From the NCBI GenBank assembly GCA_964633355.1, contig CAZWGO010000018.1:1-43565 (forward strand): DNA of 43,565 nucleotides, read 5' to 3'. The notes under the pieces were generated by a model. That model searched no databases and was not told where the DNA came from. It saw nothing but the letters and a program-made list of their open reading frames with translations. The DNA is from Micavibrio_B sp964633355. Its GTDB lineage: Bacteria > Pseudomonadota > Alphaproteobacteria > Micavibrionales > Micavibrionaceae. The number at the start of each line of letters is the position of its first letter. Within the stretch, counting starts at the first letter, position 1. Made by a program: the position numbers and the translations under genes. Positions 8,103 to 16,668 of this stretch are shown one piece after another.

Positions 8103-9086
8103 ATGTCCAAAAATATCGAAACCAAAGTCCTTATCATCGGGTCCGGCCCTGCCGGCTACACCGCCGCCATCTATGCCGCCCGCGCGAATCTAAAACCTGT
8201 CATGGTGCAAGGGATGGAACCCGGTGGCCAGTTGATGATCACGACCGATGTCGAGAATTTCCCCGGCTTCGCCGATATCATTCAAGGGCCGTGGCTCATG
8301 GAGCAGATGCGCGCACAGGCAGAACATGTCGGCACACAATTGATTCAGGATATGATCGTCGATGTCGATTTCTCAAAACGCCCTTTCATCTGCAAAGGAG
8401 ATAGCGGCACGACCTATGTAGCCGATACTGTTATCATTTGCACCGGTGCGAAAGCCCGCTGGCTCGGCCTTGAAGGTGAGACGATTTTCCGGGGACTTGG
8501 TGTCTCGGCTTGCGCGACATGCGATGGATTTTTCTTTCGCGGCAAGGAAGTCGCCGTTGTCGGCGGCGGAAACTCTGCCGTTGAAGAAGCGCTTTTTCTC
8601 ACCAGCTTTGCCACCAAAGTCACGCTTATTCATCGCCGGGATAGTTTACGCGCCGAGAAAATTGCGCAAGACCGTCTTTTCGCGCATCCGAAAGTCGAGA
8701 TCATATGGGATCACTCTGTCGAGGAAATCCTCGGTAATCCGCAAGGCACAGATAATCCCGGCGTTACAGGACTGCGCCTAAAAAGTACCAAGACAGGACA
8801 GATGCAGGATATCAATGTCGATGGCGTCTTTATGGCGATCGGCCACGATCCGGCAACGGAATTGTTCAAAGGCAAATTGAAAATGGACGAAAGTGGCTAT
8901 ATTCTCACAACCCCGGATTCAACCGCCACTTCCGTGCAAGGCGTCTTTGCCGCTGGCGATGTTAAAGACAAAGTTTATCGTCAAGCGGTCACAGCAGCCG
9001 GTACAGGCTGCATGGCAGCGCTTGAAGCTGACCGTTTCATTCTTGCGTCCGAGACAACACAACAACAAAGCCACGCGGCTGAATAG
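8103..9086 (+). CDS. trxB: Thioredoxin-disulfide reductase
   Basis: Flavoenzyme that passes electrons from NADPH through FAD and a disulfide to thioredoxin in the cytosol. It shows the FAD-binding GSGPAG (about 13-18), the redox motif CATC (C137, C140), the NADPH-binding GGGNSA (about 155-160) and the C-terminal FAD segment VFAAGDV. The length of 327 residues is standard. The LysR gene starts 8 bases after its stop, so the two are almost surely one operon. Confidence 0.97.
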   Translation: MSKNIETKVLIIGSGPAGYTAAIYAARANLKPVMVQGMEPGGQLMITTDVENFPGFADIIQGPWLMEQMRAQAEHVGTQLIQDMIVDVDFSKRPFICKGDSGTTYVADTVIICTGAKARWLGLEGETIFRGLGVSACATCDGFFFRGKEVAVVGGGNSAVEEALFLTSFATKVTLIHRRDSLRAEKIAQDRLFAHPKVEIIWDHSVEEILGNPQGTDNPGVTGLRLKSTKTGQMQDINVDGVFMAIGHDPATELFKGKLKMDESGYILTTPDSTATSVQGVFAAGDVKDKVYRQAVTAAGTGCMAALEADRFILASETTQQQSHAAE

Positions 9087-9094
9087 AGGATTTT

Positions 9095-9985
9095 ATGGAT
9101 TGGGACAAACTGCGCATATTTCACATGGTGGCTGAAGCCGGAAGCTTTACGCATGCTGGTGAAACGCTAAAACTGTCGCAATCGGCTGTCTCCCGTCATA
9201 TCAGCGCGCTGGAAGAAACACTTGGCGTCAGCCTCTTCCATCGCCACGCTCGCGGTCTTATTCTGACAGAACAGGGTGAATTACTGCACAAAACATCACG
9301 CGATATTTTCGGCAAACTGGCAATGATCGAAGGACAATTGCAAGACACGAAAGATCGTGCTGGTGGTTCTATCTCGATTACAGCGGCTGATTTTATCGGC
9401 GTGTCATGGCTTGCCCCAAAACTCAAAGAATTCCATGCGCAATATCCGGATATCCAGATCAGCCTGTTGCTGGAAGACAAGGTTCTAAATCTTGGTATGC
9501 GCGAAGCCGATGCGGCGATCCGTTTATATAAGCCAGAGCAGCAAGATTTAATCCAGCGGCATGTCACGGCTATCAATTTCACGATCTGCGCAGGAAAAAA
9601 ATACCAACCCAAAGGTGGTCTGCCAGAGAAACTCGAAGATCTGAAAGATCATTTGATGATCGCCTATCCGGAACAAGTTTTACTCCCTTATCAAAATCCG
9701 AACTGGTTACTCGAAAAAGCGGGTATCGAGATCGATGGTAACCCGAGTGTTGTTCAGATCAATTCGATTTCAGCCATTTACGAAGCTGTGCGAAACGGGT
9801 CAGGAATCGCTGTATTACCTAATTTCATGATTGCGAATGATCCCGAAATCGTCCCCGTCCTAAAAAATATCAAAGGCGAAAAAATCGATATGTATTTCGT
9901 CTATCCGGAAGAACGCAAACACTCCAAGCGTATCGCGCTTTTCCGTGATTTTATTTTGAAATTGGTCGAAGAAACGCCATTCTAG
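9095..9985 (+). CDS. LysR family transcriptional regulator
   Basis: Typical 296-residue LysR regulator: an N-terminal winged helix-turn-helix (residues about 1-60, with SFTHAGETLKLSQSAVSRHI) and a periplasmic-binding-protein-like effector domain from about residue 90. The start at ATG 9095, with a GAGGA sequence upstream (9087-9091), is well supported. Its close linkage to trxB suggests joint expression and perhaps a role in redox control, but the usual LysR pattern of a divergent target gene is absent, so the target cannot be inferred. Confidence 0.93.
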   Translation: MDWDKLRIFHMVAEAGSFTHAGETLKLSQSAVSRHISALEETLGVSLFHRHARGLILTEQGELLHKTSRDIFGKLAMIEGQLQDTKDRAGGSISITAADFIGVSWLAPKLKEFHAQYPDIQISLLLEDKVLNLGMREADAAIRLYKPEQQDLIQRHVTAINFTICAGKKYQPKGGLPEKLEDLKDHLMIAYPEQVLLPYQNPNWLLEKAGIEIDGNPSVVQINSISAIYEAVRNGSGIAVLPNFMIANDPEIVPVLKNIKGEKIDMYFVYPEERKHSKRIALFRDFILKLVEETPF

Positions 9986-10071
9986 TTACGAAAAACTCAC
10001 AAAATTTCTAAATTAGGCGCAACTTATTGAAGTTATGCTTTTGCTGCATGGCAGTCATATCTAATTATTAA

Positions 10072-10101
10072 TAGACATTAACCATTGAACCGACATATAA
10101 G
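10072..10101 (+). promoter_or_regulatory. Predicted promoter of a small RNA
   Basis: TAGACA (10072-10077), 18 bases, TATAAG (10096-10101). It overlaps TTAA-N6-TTAACCAT (10068-10085), reminiscent of a CtrA half-site pair, though the CtrA consensus spacing is 7. Predicted transcription start near 10108. Confidence 0.5.
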
Positions 10102-10107
10102 AGCGGC

Positions 10108-10185
10108 GGACCTTAGGGTCCTTTACGTCTCCCAGACGTGAAACCTCCCTGTTCAACTCGCCGGACCTTGTGTCCGGTTTTTTTT
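10108..10185 (+). ncRNA. Candidate small regulatory RNA with exposed C-rich anti-Shine-Dalgarno motifs
   Basis: No protein fits this 269-base gap, but about 78 bases form three clean hairpins in a row. They are GGACC/GGTCC (10108-10112, 10117-10121); ACGTCT/AGACGT (10125-10130, 10134-10139) with a CCC loop; and a terminator CCGGAC/GTCCGG (10161-10166, 10172-10177) followed by eight Ts. Between the second and third hairpins the unpaired CCTCCCT (10144-10150) could pair with ribosome binding sites. A promoter lies just upstream. The layout recalls alphaproteobacterial trans-acting small RNAs with CUCCC motifs (for example the AbcR type), but I cannot assign a family. Confidence 0.6.
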
Positions 10186-10191
10186 GACCTT

Positions 10192-10220
10192 GTGACAAAG
10201 GTTAATTTTTCAGGTATTCT
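10192..10220 (+). promoter_or_regulatory. Predicted promoter of the patatin gene
   Basis: GTGACA (10192-10197), 17 bases, TATTCT (10215-10220), 34 bases before the ATG. Confidence 0.4.
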
Positions 10221-10254
10221 TATTTCCTATATTACCTCCTTAAGATAAGCTCCC

Positions 10255-11523
10255 ATGACTGAAACATTGCCTCCCAAAAAACGACCGATTATCGCTCTTT
10301 ACACTTATGGCGGCGGCATGCGCGGTTTGATACCCGCTCATTTCATGCAAAAGATCGAGGAGACAACCGGTCTGCATATGGCGGATATGGTCGATATATT
10401 CTGCGGGCCATCCACCGGATCGATTTTGAATGCTGCGCTCAATCACCCTCACCCATACGATCCCGGCGTGCCGAAATTCAAGGCGCGGCACATGGTGCGG
10501 TTTTACGAGCGTGAAGGATCGCAGATTTTTCCCCAAGATGCGTTCCGCTCATTCCGCAGCCTGATACATGATTTCAATAACCGCACAATGCGGATTTCCC
10601 AGCTCGACCGCTTGTTAAAACAAGGTCATTACGAACAGGCGAATTTAGGCCGAGCTTTGCGGGCACTGTTCGGGCGGACGAAATTATCTGACAGTTTAAA
10701 ATCACTCGTCATCCCGGTTTATAATATTGACAGCCGCTATCCGGTTCTAAAAAAAGAAGCGCATGATAACGCAAACCAGGTGGTGGCGAGTTGGAACCTT
10801 GTCAATGAAGGTGGCCATGCGGTATGGCTAAAAAATTTAAAGTTCGATGGTGTACAAAAATATCATTCGCCGCCTGAAGTAGCCTTATATGACGCCGTCA
10901 TGGGGTCGACCGCCGCACCGACATATTTTCAGTGCCACAACTTTCTGATGAGGCCGCAGGCAGACGCAGCCGAACGCGAAATATCCGCCATCGACGGGAG
11001 TATCTTCGACAATCCTTGTATGACTTATATGGGCGCCCTGCGTCATCATATCCCGGCAGACCGCGATTTGATTTTTATCGTCATCGGTACAGGATACGCC
11101 AACCGGTCTATTGCCAAGGAAGACTGGAACCGTTTTGGCTCCATCGGTGTCGTCGACCCGAACAACGATATGCCACTGATCAATATTTTCTTCCATGCTT
11201 CAGAGTCTGCGCTGTACGAGGCTTACTCCGAAGAAATGGGAGAGCGTACGTTTACGTTCAACAAATCGATGATCACCGGTGATTACCGCGATGATTATCC
11301 GTCGACGAATATCGATGACGCGAGCCCTGAAAATATCCGCCGTCTCAAAAATTTCTTTGAAATGTCACTCGAAGAGAACCGCAAAAAATTTGATCATATT
11401 TGCGACCTACTGGTAAAGAATTACGAAGCGTCTCAAAAAGAAAAAGGCGGGACTATTACCCCACCTTCTACTCGCCCTCATAGGGGCCTAAGATTCTTCA
11501 AGCGTAAAGAAAGCGTAAGTTAA
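10255..11523 (+). CDS. Patatin-like phospholipase
   Basis: Serine hydrolase predicted to cut acyl chains from phospholipids or other lipids. The glycine-rich oxyanion loop GGGMRG (19-24), the nucleophile motif GPSTG with S53, and the dyad aspartate D247 in DGS are all present, so it should be active. No signal peptide or membrane segment is seen, so it is probably cytosolic or peripheral on the membrane. The C-terminal tail is basic (PHRGLRFFKRKESVS). At 422 residues it is somewhat longer than the minimal domain. It overlaps the 3' end of the converging aminotransferase gene by 4 bases. There is no cyclic-nucleotide synthase nearby, so an antiphage CapV role is not supported. Confidence 0.9.
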   Translation: MTETLPPKKRPIIALYTYGGGMRGLIPAHFMQKIEETTGLHMADMVDIFCGPSTGSILNAALNHPHPYDPGVPKFKARHMVRFYEREGSQIFPQDAFRSFRSLIHDFNNRTMRISQLDRLLKQGHYEQANLGRALRALFGRTKLSDSLKSLVIPVYNIDSRYPVLKKEAHDNANQVVASWNLVNEGGHAVWLKNLKFDGVQKYHSPPEVALYDAVMGSTAAPTYFQCHNFLMRPQADAAEREISAIDGSIFDNPCMTYMGALRHHIPADRDLIFIVIGTGYANRSIAKEDWNRFGSIGVVDPNNDMPLINIFFHASESALYEAYSEEMGERTFTFNKSMITGDYRDDYPSTNIDDASPENIRRLKNFFEMSLEENRKKFDHICDLLVKNYEASQKEKGGTITPPSTRPHRGLRFFKRKESVS

Positions 11524-12743
11524 GCTGCTTTCGTTGCCCCATTGGTCAGCGCGGCGCAGGCTTTTTGAATACGCTCACAAGCTGCTTTCAGGTTCTCCGT
11601 CGATGTCGCGTAGGAAATGCGGAAATAAGGTGACAGACCAAACGCCGCGCCATGAACCGCCGCAACGCCGTATTCTTCGAGCAGATAGGTCACGAAATCT
11701 TCGTCATTGGCGATTATTTTTCCGTTTGGTGTCGTTTTGCCGATCAAGCCTTTGCAGGAGGGATAGACATAGAAAGCGCCTTCCGGTGTCGGACAGTCGA
11801 GGCCGGCGCATTCATTGAGCATAGCAACCACCATATCGCGGCGGGTTTTATAAGTTTCGCACCAGTCTTTCAGGAAAGAATGATCGCCATTGAGCGCTGC
11901 AACAGCGGCGGCTTGCGAGATCGAGCTCGGGTTTGAAGTCGAGTGACCTTGTATAGCGCCCATTGCTTTGATCAGGTCTTTGGGACCCGCCGCAAAACCG
12001 ATGCGCCAGCCAGTCATGGAATAGGCTTTCGATACGCCGTTCACGGTCAAAGTGCGATCATAGAGTTTTGGCTCTACTTCCGCGGGCGTATGGAATTTAA
12101 ATCCGTCATAAACAAGATGCTCGTAGATATCATCCGTCATCACCCAGACATACGGATGTTTGAGCAGTACATCGGTCAGCGCTTTCATCTCGTCTTTTGT
12201 GTAGGCCGCTCCGGATGGATTGCTTGGAGAATTTAAAAGCACCCATTTTGTTTTTGGCGTGATTGCTGCGTCCAATTGCTCAGGCTTTAATTTAAATCCG
12301 TCTTCGATTTTGCATTCGATGACAACTGGCGTGCCTTCGGCAAGAATGACCATGTCGACATAAGAAACCCAATACGGCGCGGCAAAGATAACTTCGTCAC
12401 CGGGATTTACGCTTGCCATGAGAGCATTATACAAAACTTGCTTACCACCAGTGGAGGCAATCACCTGATCGCGCGTGTAATCTAAATTATTATCGCGCTT
12501 GAATTTTGAGATAATCGCGTCTTTCAGGGCCGGTGTACCGTCGACAGCTGTATATTTCGTGTCGCCTCTTTCCATGGCCGCCTTCGCGCCTGCCTTGATC
12601 CATTCCGGCGTATCGAAGTCCGGCTCGCCCGCGCCTAAAGAAATGATATCCTTGCCTTGGGCTTTTAGCTCCAGAGCCTTCTTGGTCACAGCCAGTGTCG
12701 GGGACGGTTTGATTTTATTCAGGCGGGAAGCAATAATCGACAT
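11520..12743 (-). CDS. Pyridoxal-phosphate aminotransferase, aspartate type (class I, subgroup 1-beta)
   Basis: Transfers amino groups between aspartate or similar amino acids and 2-oxo acids in the cytosol; some relatives also act on prephenate. The fold-type I signatures are clear: LNSPSNPSGAAYT, the TDDIYEHLVYDG segment, and the PLP lysine K239 in SKAYSMTGWRIGF. The length of 407 residues and the motif style match the AatA-like subgroup found in alphaproteobacteria. It is convergent with the patatin gene (4-base overlap) and divergent from the flippase-like gene. A possible promoter is TTGATT-N15-CATAAT on the minus strand (12812-12786). Confidence 0.93.
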   Translation of the reverse strand: MSIIASRLNKIKPSPTLAVTKKALELKAQGKDIISLGAGEPDFDTPEWIKAGAKAAMERGDTKYTAVDGTPALKDAIISKFKRDNNLDYTRDQVIASTGGKQVLYNALMASVNPGDEVIFAAPYWVSYVDMVILAEGTPVVIECKIEDGFKLKPEQLDAAITPKTKWVLLNSPSNPSGAAYTKDEMKALTDVLLKHPYVWVMTDDIYEHLVYDGFKFHTPAEVEPKLYDRTLTVNGVSKAYSMTGWRIGFAAGPKDLIKAMGAIQGHSTSNPSSISQAAAVAALNGDHSFLKDWCETYKTRRDMVVAMLNECAGLDCPTPEGAFYVYPSCKGLIGKTTPNGKIIANDEDFVTYLLEEYGVAAVHGAAFGLSPYFRISYATSTENLKAACERIQKACAALTNGATKAA

Positions 12744-12831
12744 ACTCTATAATCCTTAATTTGACCCAATTTTTGGTCCGGCGAAATTATGCCCATTTGT
12801 CGATAAAATCAAGATAAACGCGTATACTCTA

Positions 12832-12860
12832 TTGACCATCGGGAAAGGCGTCTTTATTCC
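12832..12860 (+). promoter_or_regulatory. Predicted promoter of the envelope glycan gene pair
   Basis: TTGACC (12832-12837), 17 bases, TATTCC (12855-12860), 29 bases before ATG 12890. Confidence 0.4.
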
Positions 12861-12889
12861 ATTGATATTAAATACTTAAATCGGGTTAC

Positions 12890-13870
12890 ATGAATTTTCT
12901 CCGTACACTATGGTCTCGCCACAATCTGGCTATAAAGCTTTTCCTCGTGGCGGGGATTATTGCCATTATCCTATTCAGGATGGATTGGCCGCATGTGGCG
13001 AAGTTGGCGGCCAATATAAGAATGGAATATTTTCTTGCCGCTATAGCTATGATCGGGACACAAGTCTTATTCCTGGCGCTCCGGTGGAAATATTTCATGA
13101 ATGCCGAAGACACTCTGGTGAATTATAAAACCGCGCTCAATATAAGCGTGGCAAGCCAATTGGCAAATTTCGTTTTTATCACCTCTGTCGGCGGCGTGTT
13201 CGTTCGGCTATTCCTCGCCCGCCATTACGGTCTCTCCATCCTGAAATCACTCTGCGCCGTAATTGCCGACCGTTTTATGACCTTTTTTGCCATGCTATTT
13301 TTTGCGGTTATTTTTTCACCTGTTTTGACCGATTTAGTCCCAGGCGACAATCTGCAATCATCACTGATAGAATTATGCGTTTCGTTAGTATTATGCGCCA
13401 TTCTAGGCATCCTCGCGCTAAAATATTTAAAACCTTATATCCGCAAAAATGACGCCCTATACTCCTCTTTTCTCTATGTGCTGCGCATACTTAAAACCCC
13501 GTCGCTTGCGATCAAAATCATTCTGACCAGCCTTGCGGCGCAAGCATCCTTCTTTATTGCCGGATGCCTAGCTGCCAAGGCTGTTGGCGTTGAATTCAAT
13601 CTTCTCGAATTTATCGCCATGCTTCCTTTTATCTCTATCGCCTCGTCACTGCCCGTTGGGTTTGGCGGTTGGGGCATCCGAGAAGGCGCCTTTATCGTCG
13701 CATTAGGTTTCTTGAATATTCCAATGGAAAGCGCTTTTTTGATCTCGGTACAGGTCGGAATTTTAAGTATTCTGGGGACAATTCTAATCGCACTGCCGCT
13801 TGCCTTTACGGGTGATCTGCAAAAACTGCTAAAGCTGTCCCGTAAAGGCGCAGCGAAAGATGACGTATAA
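12890..13870 (+). CDS. Lysylphosphatidylglycerol-synthase-type (UPF0104) membrane protein, flippase-like
   Basis: Integral inner-membrane protein of 326 residues with about eight hydrophobic segments, the first two at roughly residues 15-33 and 45-62. It shows the family features: an early MDWPHV loop, the ASQLANFVFITSVGGVFVRLFLAR stretch in outline and the late conserved LPVGFGGWGIREGAF motif. Relatives include the membrane half of MprF, which flips lipids, so transfer of a lipid or lipid-linked sugar is the likely role. The next gene overlaps it by 11 bases and is O-antigen-ligase-like, which supports envelope glycan work. Confidence 0.85.
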   Translation: MNFLRTLWSRHNLAIKLFLVAGIIAIILFRMDWPHVAKLAANIRMEYFLAAIAMIGTQVLFLALRWKYFMNAEDTLVNYKTALNISVASQLANFVFITSVGGVFVRLFLARHYGLSILKSLCAVIADRFMTFFAMLFFAVIFSPVLTDLVPGDNLQSSLIELCVSLVLCAILGILALKYLKPYIRKNDALYSSFLYVLRILKTPSLAIKIILTSLAAQASFFIAGCLAAKAVGVEFNLLEFIAMLPFISIASSLPVGFGGWGIREGAFIVALGFLNIPMESAFLISVQVGILSILGTILIALPLAFTGDLQKLLKLSRKGAAKDDV

Positions 13871-15221
13871 GATTTCTTACTTGAATAAAGCCATAATCTG
13901 CCTCAGCCTGCTGGCGGGCTGCATGTTGCAAATTCAATGGGATTTATTCGAAACGCCCGTCTATGCGGGACTTCGCTTCAACCTGGCCGATTTTTTATTG
14001 CCCGTTGCCGGCATCTTGATCACGGCTAGCCTTTTCCTGAAACAATCCGAATGGCCGGTTTACAAGATTGCCTATACCTATGGCTGGTTGGCGGCGATGA
14101 CGGTAGTTTTGCTCGTCTCTTTATACACCGGATATGCGCAGCAGGGACAGATCCCGCAATGGGGATTGCAGAACAAGATTGCGGGATGGTTTGTCCTGAT
14201 AGCTTATTTCCTGTGGGGCGCCTGGTTCGCCTATAACGGAAAATCTATCAAGATTTATAAATTTTTCGGCATCATGACGCTCTTCGCTTTGACTGTTTGC
14301 ACCATAGGCAGCCTGGTCATCACAGCACAGGATTTTCATCTACTCGGCGGAATTATTGCCTACCCGTTCAAAGGGTTGATGGCGAACAGAAACGCGCTAG
14401 GCTTTCTGATGCTGTCTGTTACGACGCTCGTATTTTTCTATGGTAACACACCGAAGCCTTTATTAGGCCCTTGGCTGGAAAAATTCTTCTGGATCATGCT
14501 GCCGCTTATTCACGTTCAGATTGGATCGCGCTCCTGCTGGATTTTAATGATCCTGCAAATTGCCGCCTTCATTTTCATTAATCGGCAATATTTTTTTAAA
14601 TCTGTATTACCGTCTTTTGCGCTGGGCTGCGCGATCGTCATGCTACTGACTGTCATTCATAACAAGCCAAGCGAGCCGCATTTTATTTTCAAGCAACGCC
14701 AGAATGTTCAATTTGTACAGCTACCCGGCCTTCTAAAGCAATTCAGCGGACAAAAAGAGCAAAATGAAATCAGACTCCCTGCCGACCAATTTCCAAGCGA
14801 TCTGTTGCGTCTTAAAGTCAACGGATTTGCGATCGAGCTATGGTCTGAATCTCCAATTCTGGGATCGGGGCTAGGCACCACCCAAGTGGAGCAGCCGAAG
14901 AGATTTGGTGAATTCTTGGATGTCATTGATTCAACGCCTGTCTGGATACTTTGCGAAACCGGATTGATAGGCATTGCAATTTTCGGTGGCTTTTTCTGGC
15001 TGATTATTTTTACATTGTCACGCGAGCTAAAAAATCCGAATAAATATATTCAAACCGTCAACTCGCTGGCGCTCGGGATCTTCCTGACTTTCGCCATCAT
15101 GTCGGTTATGCATGAACTATTATATACAAGGTTTATGTGGTTTATTCTTGGTATCGCCATCACGGTTCCCGCTGCAGCGATCAGAATGCATCAGGCTCAA
15201 ACCGATCAAGCGACAAATTAA
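13860..15221 (+). CDS. O-antigen ligase / Wzy-like membrane protein
   Basis: Polytopic inner-membrane protein of 453 residues with about ten hydrophobic segments and a long periplasmic-type loop (about 280-330) before the last helices, the plan of the Wzy_C/WaaL family. The family-type loop motif is the ESPILGSGLGTTQ stretch (about residues 328-340). The early ANRNALGFLMLS segment and the GSRSCWILM segment fit O-antigen ligases, where an arginine is needed. It overlaps the flippase-like gene by 11 bases, so the two are translationally coupled. Its 3' end overlaps the converging kinase gene by 41 bases. Ligase versus polymerase cannot be separated here. Confidence 0.8.
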   Translation: MTYKISYLNKAIICLSLLAGCMLQIQWDLFETPVYAGLRFNLADFLLPVAGILITASLFLKQSEWPVYKIAYTYGWLAAMTVVLLVSLYTGYAQQGQIPQWGLQNKIAGWFVLIAYFLWGAWFAYNGKSIKIYKFFGIMTLFALTVCTIGSLVITAQDFHLLGGIIAYPFKGLMANRNALGFLMLSVTTLVFFYGNTPKPLLGPWLEKFFWIMLPLIHVQIGSRSCWILMILQIAAFIFINRQYFFKSVLPSFALGCAIVMLLTVIHNKPSEPHFIFKQRQNVQFVQLPGLLKQFSGQKEQNEIRLPADQFPSDLLRLKVNGFAIELWSESPILGSGLGTTQVEQPKRFGEFLDVIDSTPVWILCETGLIGIAIFGGFFWLIIFTLSRELKNPNKYIQTVNSLALGIFLTFAIMSVMHELLYTRFMWFILGIAITVPAAAIRMHQAQTDQATN

Positions 15222-16215
15222 GACTTGTGCTGGCAGAAAAATCCAGCCCTGCCTTCTCGCATACTTCTTTTAAAGGCTGCATCAACGGCGACTGTATTTC
15301 GCGTGCCAGATATTTCTTCAAATTCGGAATATAATCCAAAAGCCGCGTTTTATTTTCTTTTACGGCAAGCCTGACCGCTTGGCCTATCACCCGGGCATGG
15401 AATTGCACGGCCAGCGTATCATACCAGACTTTGAAATTTTGCCATTCTTCCGGTGCCAGATTATCTTCAAATATTTTCAGACAAGCCGTCTTTATATTGT
15501 CAGGTACGATGCGGCGTGCATCTTCGAGCAGATTGACCAGATCGTAAGGCGCAGGCGCCCACATCGCGCCCTGAAAATCGATCAGGCCGATCTGGCCGCC
15601 TTTGATCATGAGATTATGCGGATGATAATCTGCATGGGAAAATTTCAATACAGGCACAGGCAATTGCGTTTCTATGTCCGACCATGCCGCGATATATGCG
15701 TTCATAATTTCAGGAGTTACTTTTTGACCTGTGACCGCAGGATAATACCAATCCATCAAGCGGCGGCGACCCTTGTAAATTGCCGTATCAAAATAATTCG
15801 GCAGATCGAGACTGCCGGGGTCCAATTCATTATAAAAGCGTAGCAATAATTCTGCGGCCTCAATATAATATTCATAGGCGCTTGCGCTATCATCCCTGAT
15901 GATTTCATGAAGCGAGATATCACCGAAATCTTCCAGAAGCAAAAGCCCATGCGGGACATCTTCCGCAAAAATATCCGGCGCAGGAAACCCCTTATTCTTC
16001 AGATATTTTGCAATTCGCACATAATCTTTGACTTTATGACCGAGTGTCGCCCGCGGATGATCGTCCGGCAGGGATTGCATTAGAATTACATTTGCGCTGT
16101 CTTTTGCCAGCCGCGAAAATTTGCGCAAGGCCCAGTCATCTCCCGCATGATTTTCCGTTGCATCACGCCATCCCTCGCGGGACAGGAAAGCAGTCTTCCA
16201 GTCTTCGTTGAACAT
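15181..16215 (-). CDS. APH-fold phosphotransferase, AmgK-like
   Basis: Kinase of the aminoglycoside phosphotransferase superfamily, 344 residues. The catalytic loop is FSHADYHPHNLMI, followed by the metal-binding LIDFQGAMWAPAPYDLVNLLEDAR, a pattern typical of the AmgK-like group that phosphorylates the anomeric position of N-acetylmuramic acid or N-acetylglucosamine during cell wall recycling. The hinge-like LLLLEDFGD is also present. No MurU nucleotidyltransferase or tsaE lies next to it, so the cell wall role is an inference from family only. It overlaps the upstream small gene by one base (TAATG), showing coupling, and probably belongs to the sdhE-mfd transcript. Confidence 0.78.
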   Translation of the reverse strand: MFNEDWKTAFLSREGWRDATENHAGDDWALRKFSRLAKDSANVILMQSLPDDHPRATLGHKVKDYVRIAKYLKNKGFPAPDIFAEDVPHGLLLLEDFGDISLHEIIRDDSASAYEYYIEAAELLLRFYNELDPGSLDLPNYFDTAIYKGRRRLMDWYYPAVTGQKVTPEIMNAYIAAWSDIETQLPVPVLKFSHADYHPHNLMIKGGQIGLIDFQGAMWAPAPYDLVNLLEDARRIVPDNIKTACLKIFEDNLAPEEWQNFKVWYDTLAVQFHARVIGQAVRLAVKENKTRLLDYIPNLKKYLAREIQSPLMQPLKEVCEKAGLDFSASTSLNLSLDRFEPDAF

Positions 16216-16628
16216 TATTTATTTGGCTTGGTTTTGGATTTGGACGCCATGAGTTTGAGCGCGTTAACATGCTGTGATGAAGCGGCTTTCTTGCGAATCG
16301 GCGGCGCGGCATCCTCCTGACCGAATTTAGCGACATTGGGACCGCCAAGGGCTTTTAAGAGATCGAGACCAAACCCCGCCTGATTCTTAACGCCTTTTGG
16401 GACCGTTGGAACATCAACGGCAGAAGCTTTGGTTTTCTGTTTTTTCTCGACAGCCGAATGATGATTGAGCGCCTGCGCCGCCATCGCGGTCAAATATGGC
16501 TTGGAAAGCGCCATCAAAAGACGCTGATCTTCACCTGCCATCTGGATAAGAATTGTCCGCGCCTTAGTCTGATTCCCCTTGGCTTTGGTCAAAGCTTCGA
16601 TAACTTGCAGATCGAGATAGGATGGCAT
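16215..16628 (-). CDS. Conserved-looking protein of unknown function
   Basis: I do not recognise a named family in these 137 residues. The N-terminal 55 residues look like a folded, helical region (YLDLQVIEALTKAKGNQTKA and on), whose opening resembles a small helix-turn-helix of the Fis type (EALTKAKGNQTKARTIL). The rest is low-complexity, basic and probably disordered (QKTKAS, PIRKKAASS, SKSKTKPNK). This could be a DNA- or RNA-binding adaptor, but that is a guess from charge and the Fis-like turn. It follows mfd after 40 bases and is coupled by one base to the kinase gene. Confidence 0.7.
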   Translation of the reverse strand: MPSYLDLQVIEALTKAKGNQTKARTILIQMAGEDQRLLMALSKPYLTAMAAQALNHHSAVEKKQKTKASAVDVPTVPKGVKNQAGFGLDLLKALGGPNVAKFGQEDAAPPIRKKAASSQHVNALKLMASKSKTKPNK

Positions 16629-16668
16629 AGCGTTTCTCCGTTCAGATCAATATCTTACCATAAAGACT

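Noticed and set aside
10255..11523. Patatin as the effector of a CBASS-type antiphage system
   Set aside because: No cyclic-nucleotide synthase or accessory genes are nearby; neighbours are metabolic and envelope genes.
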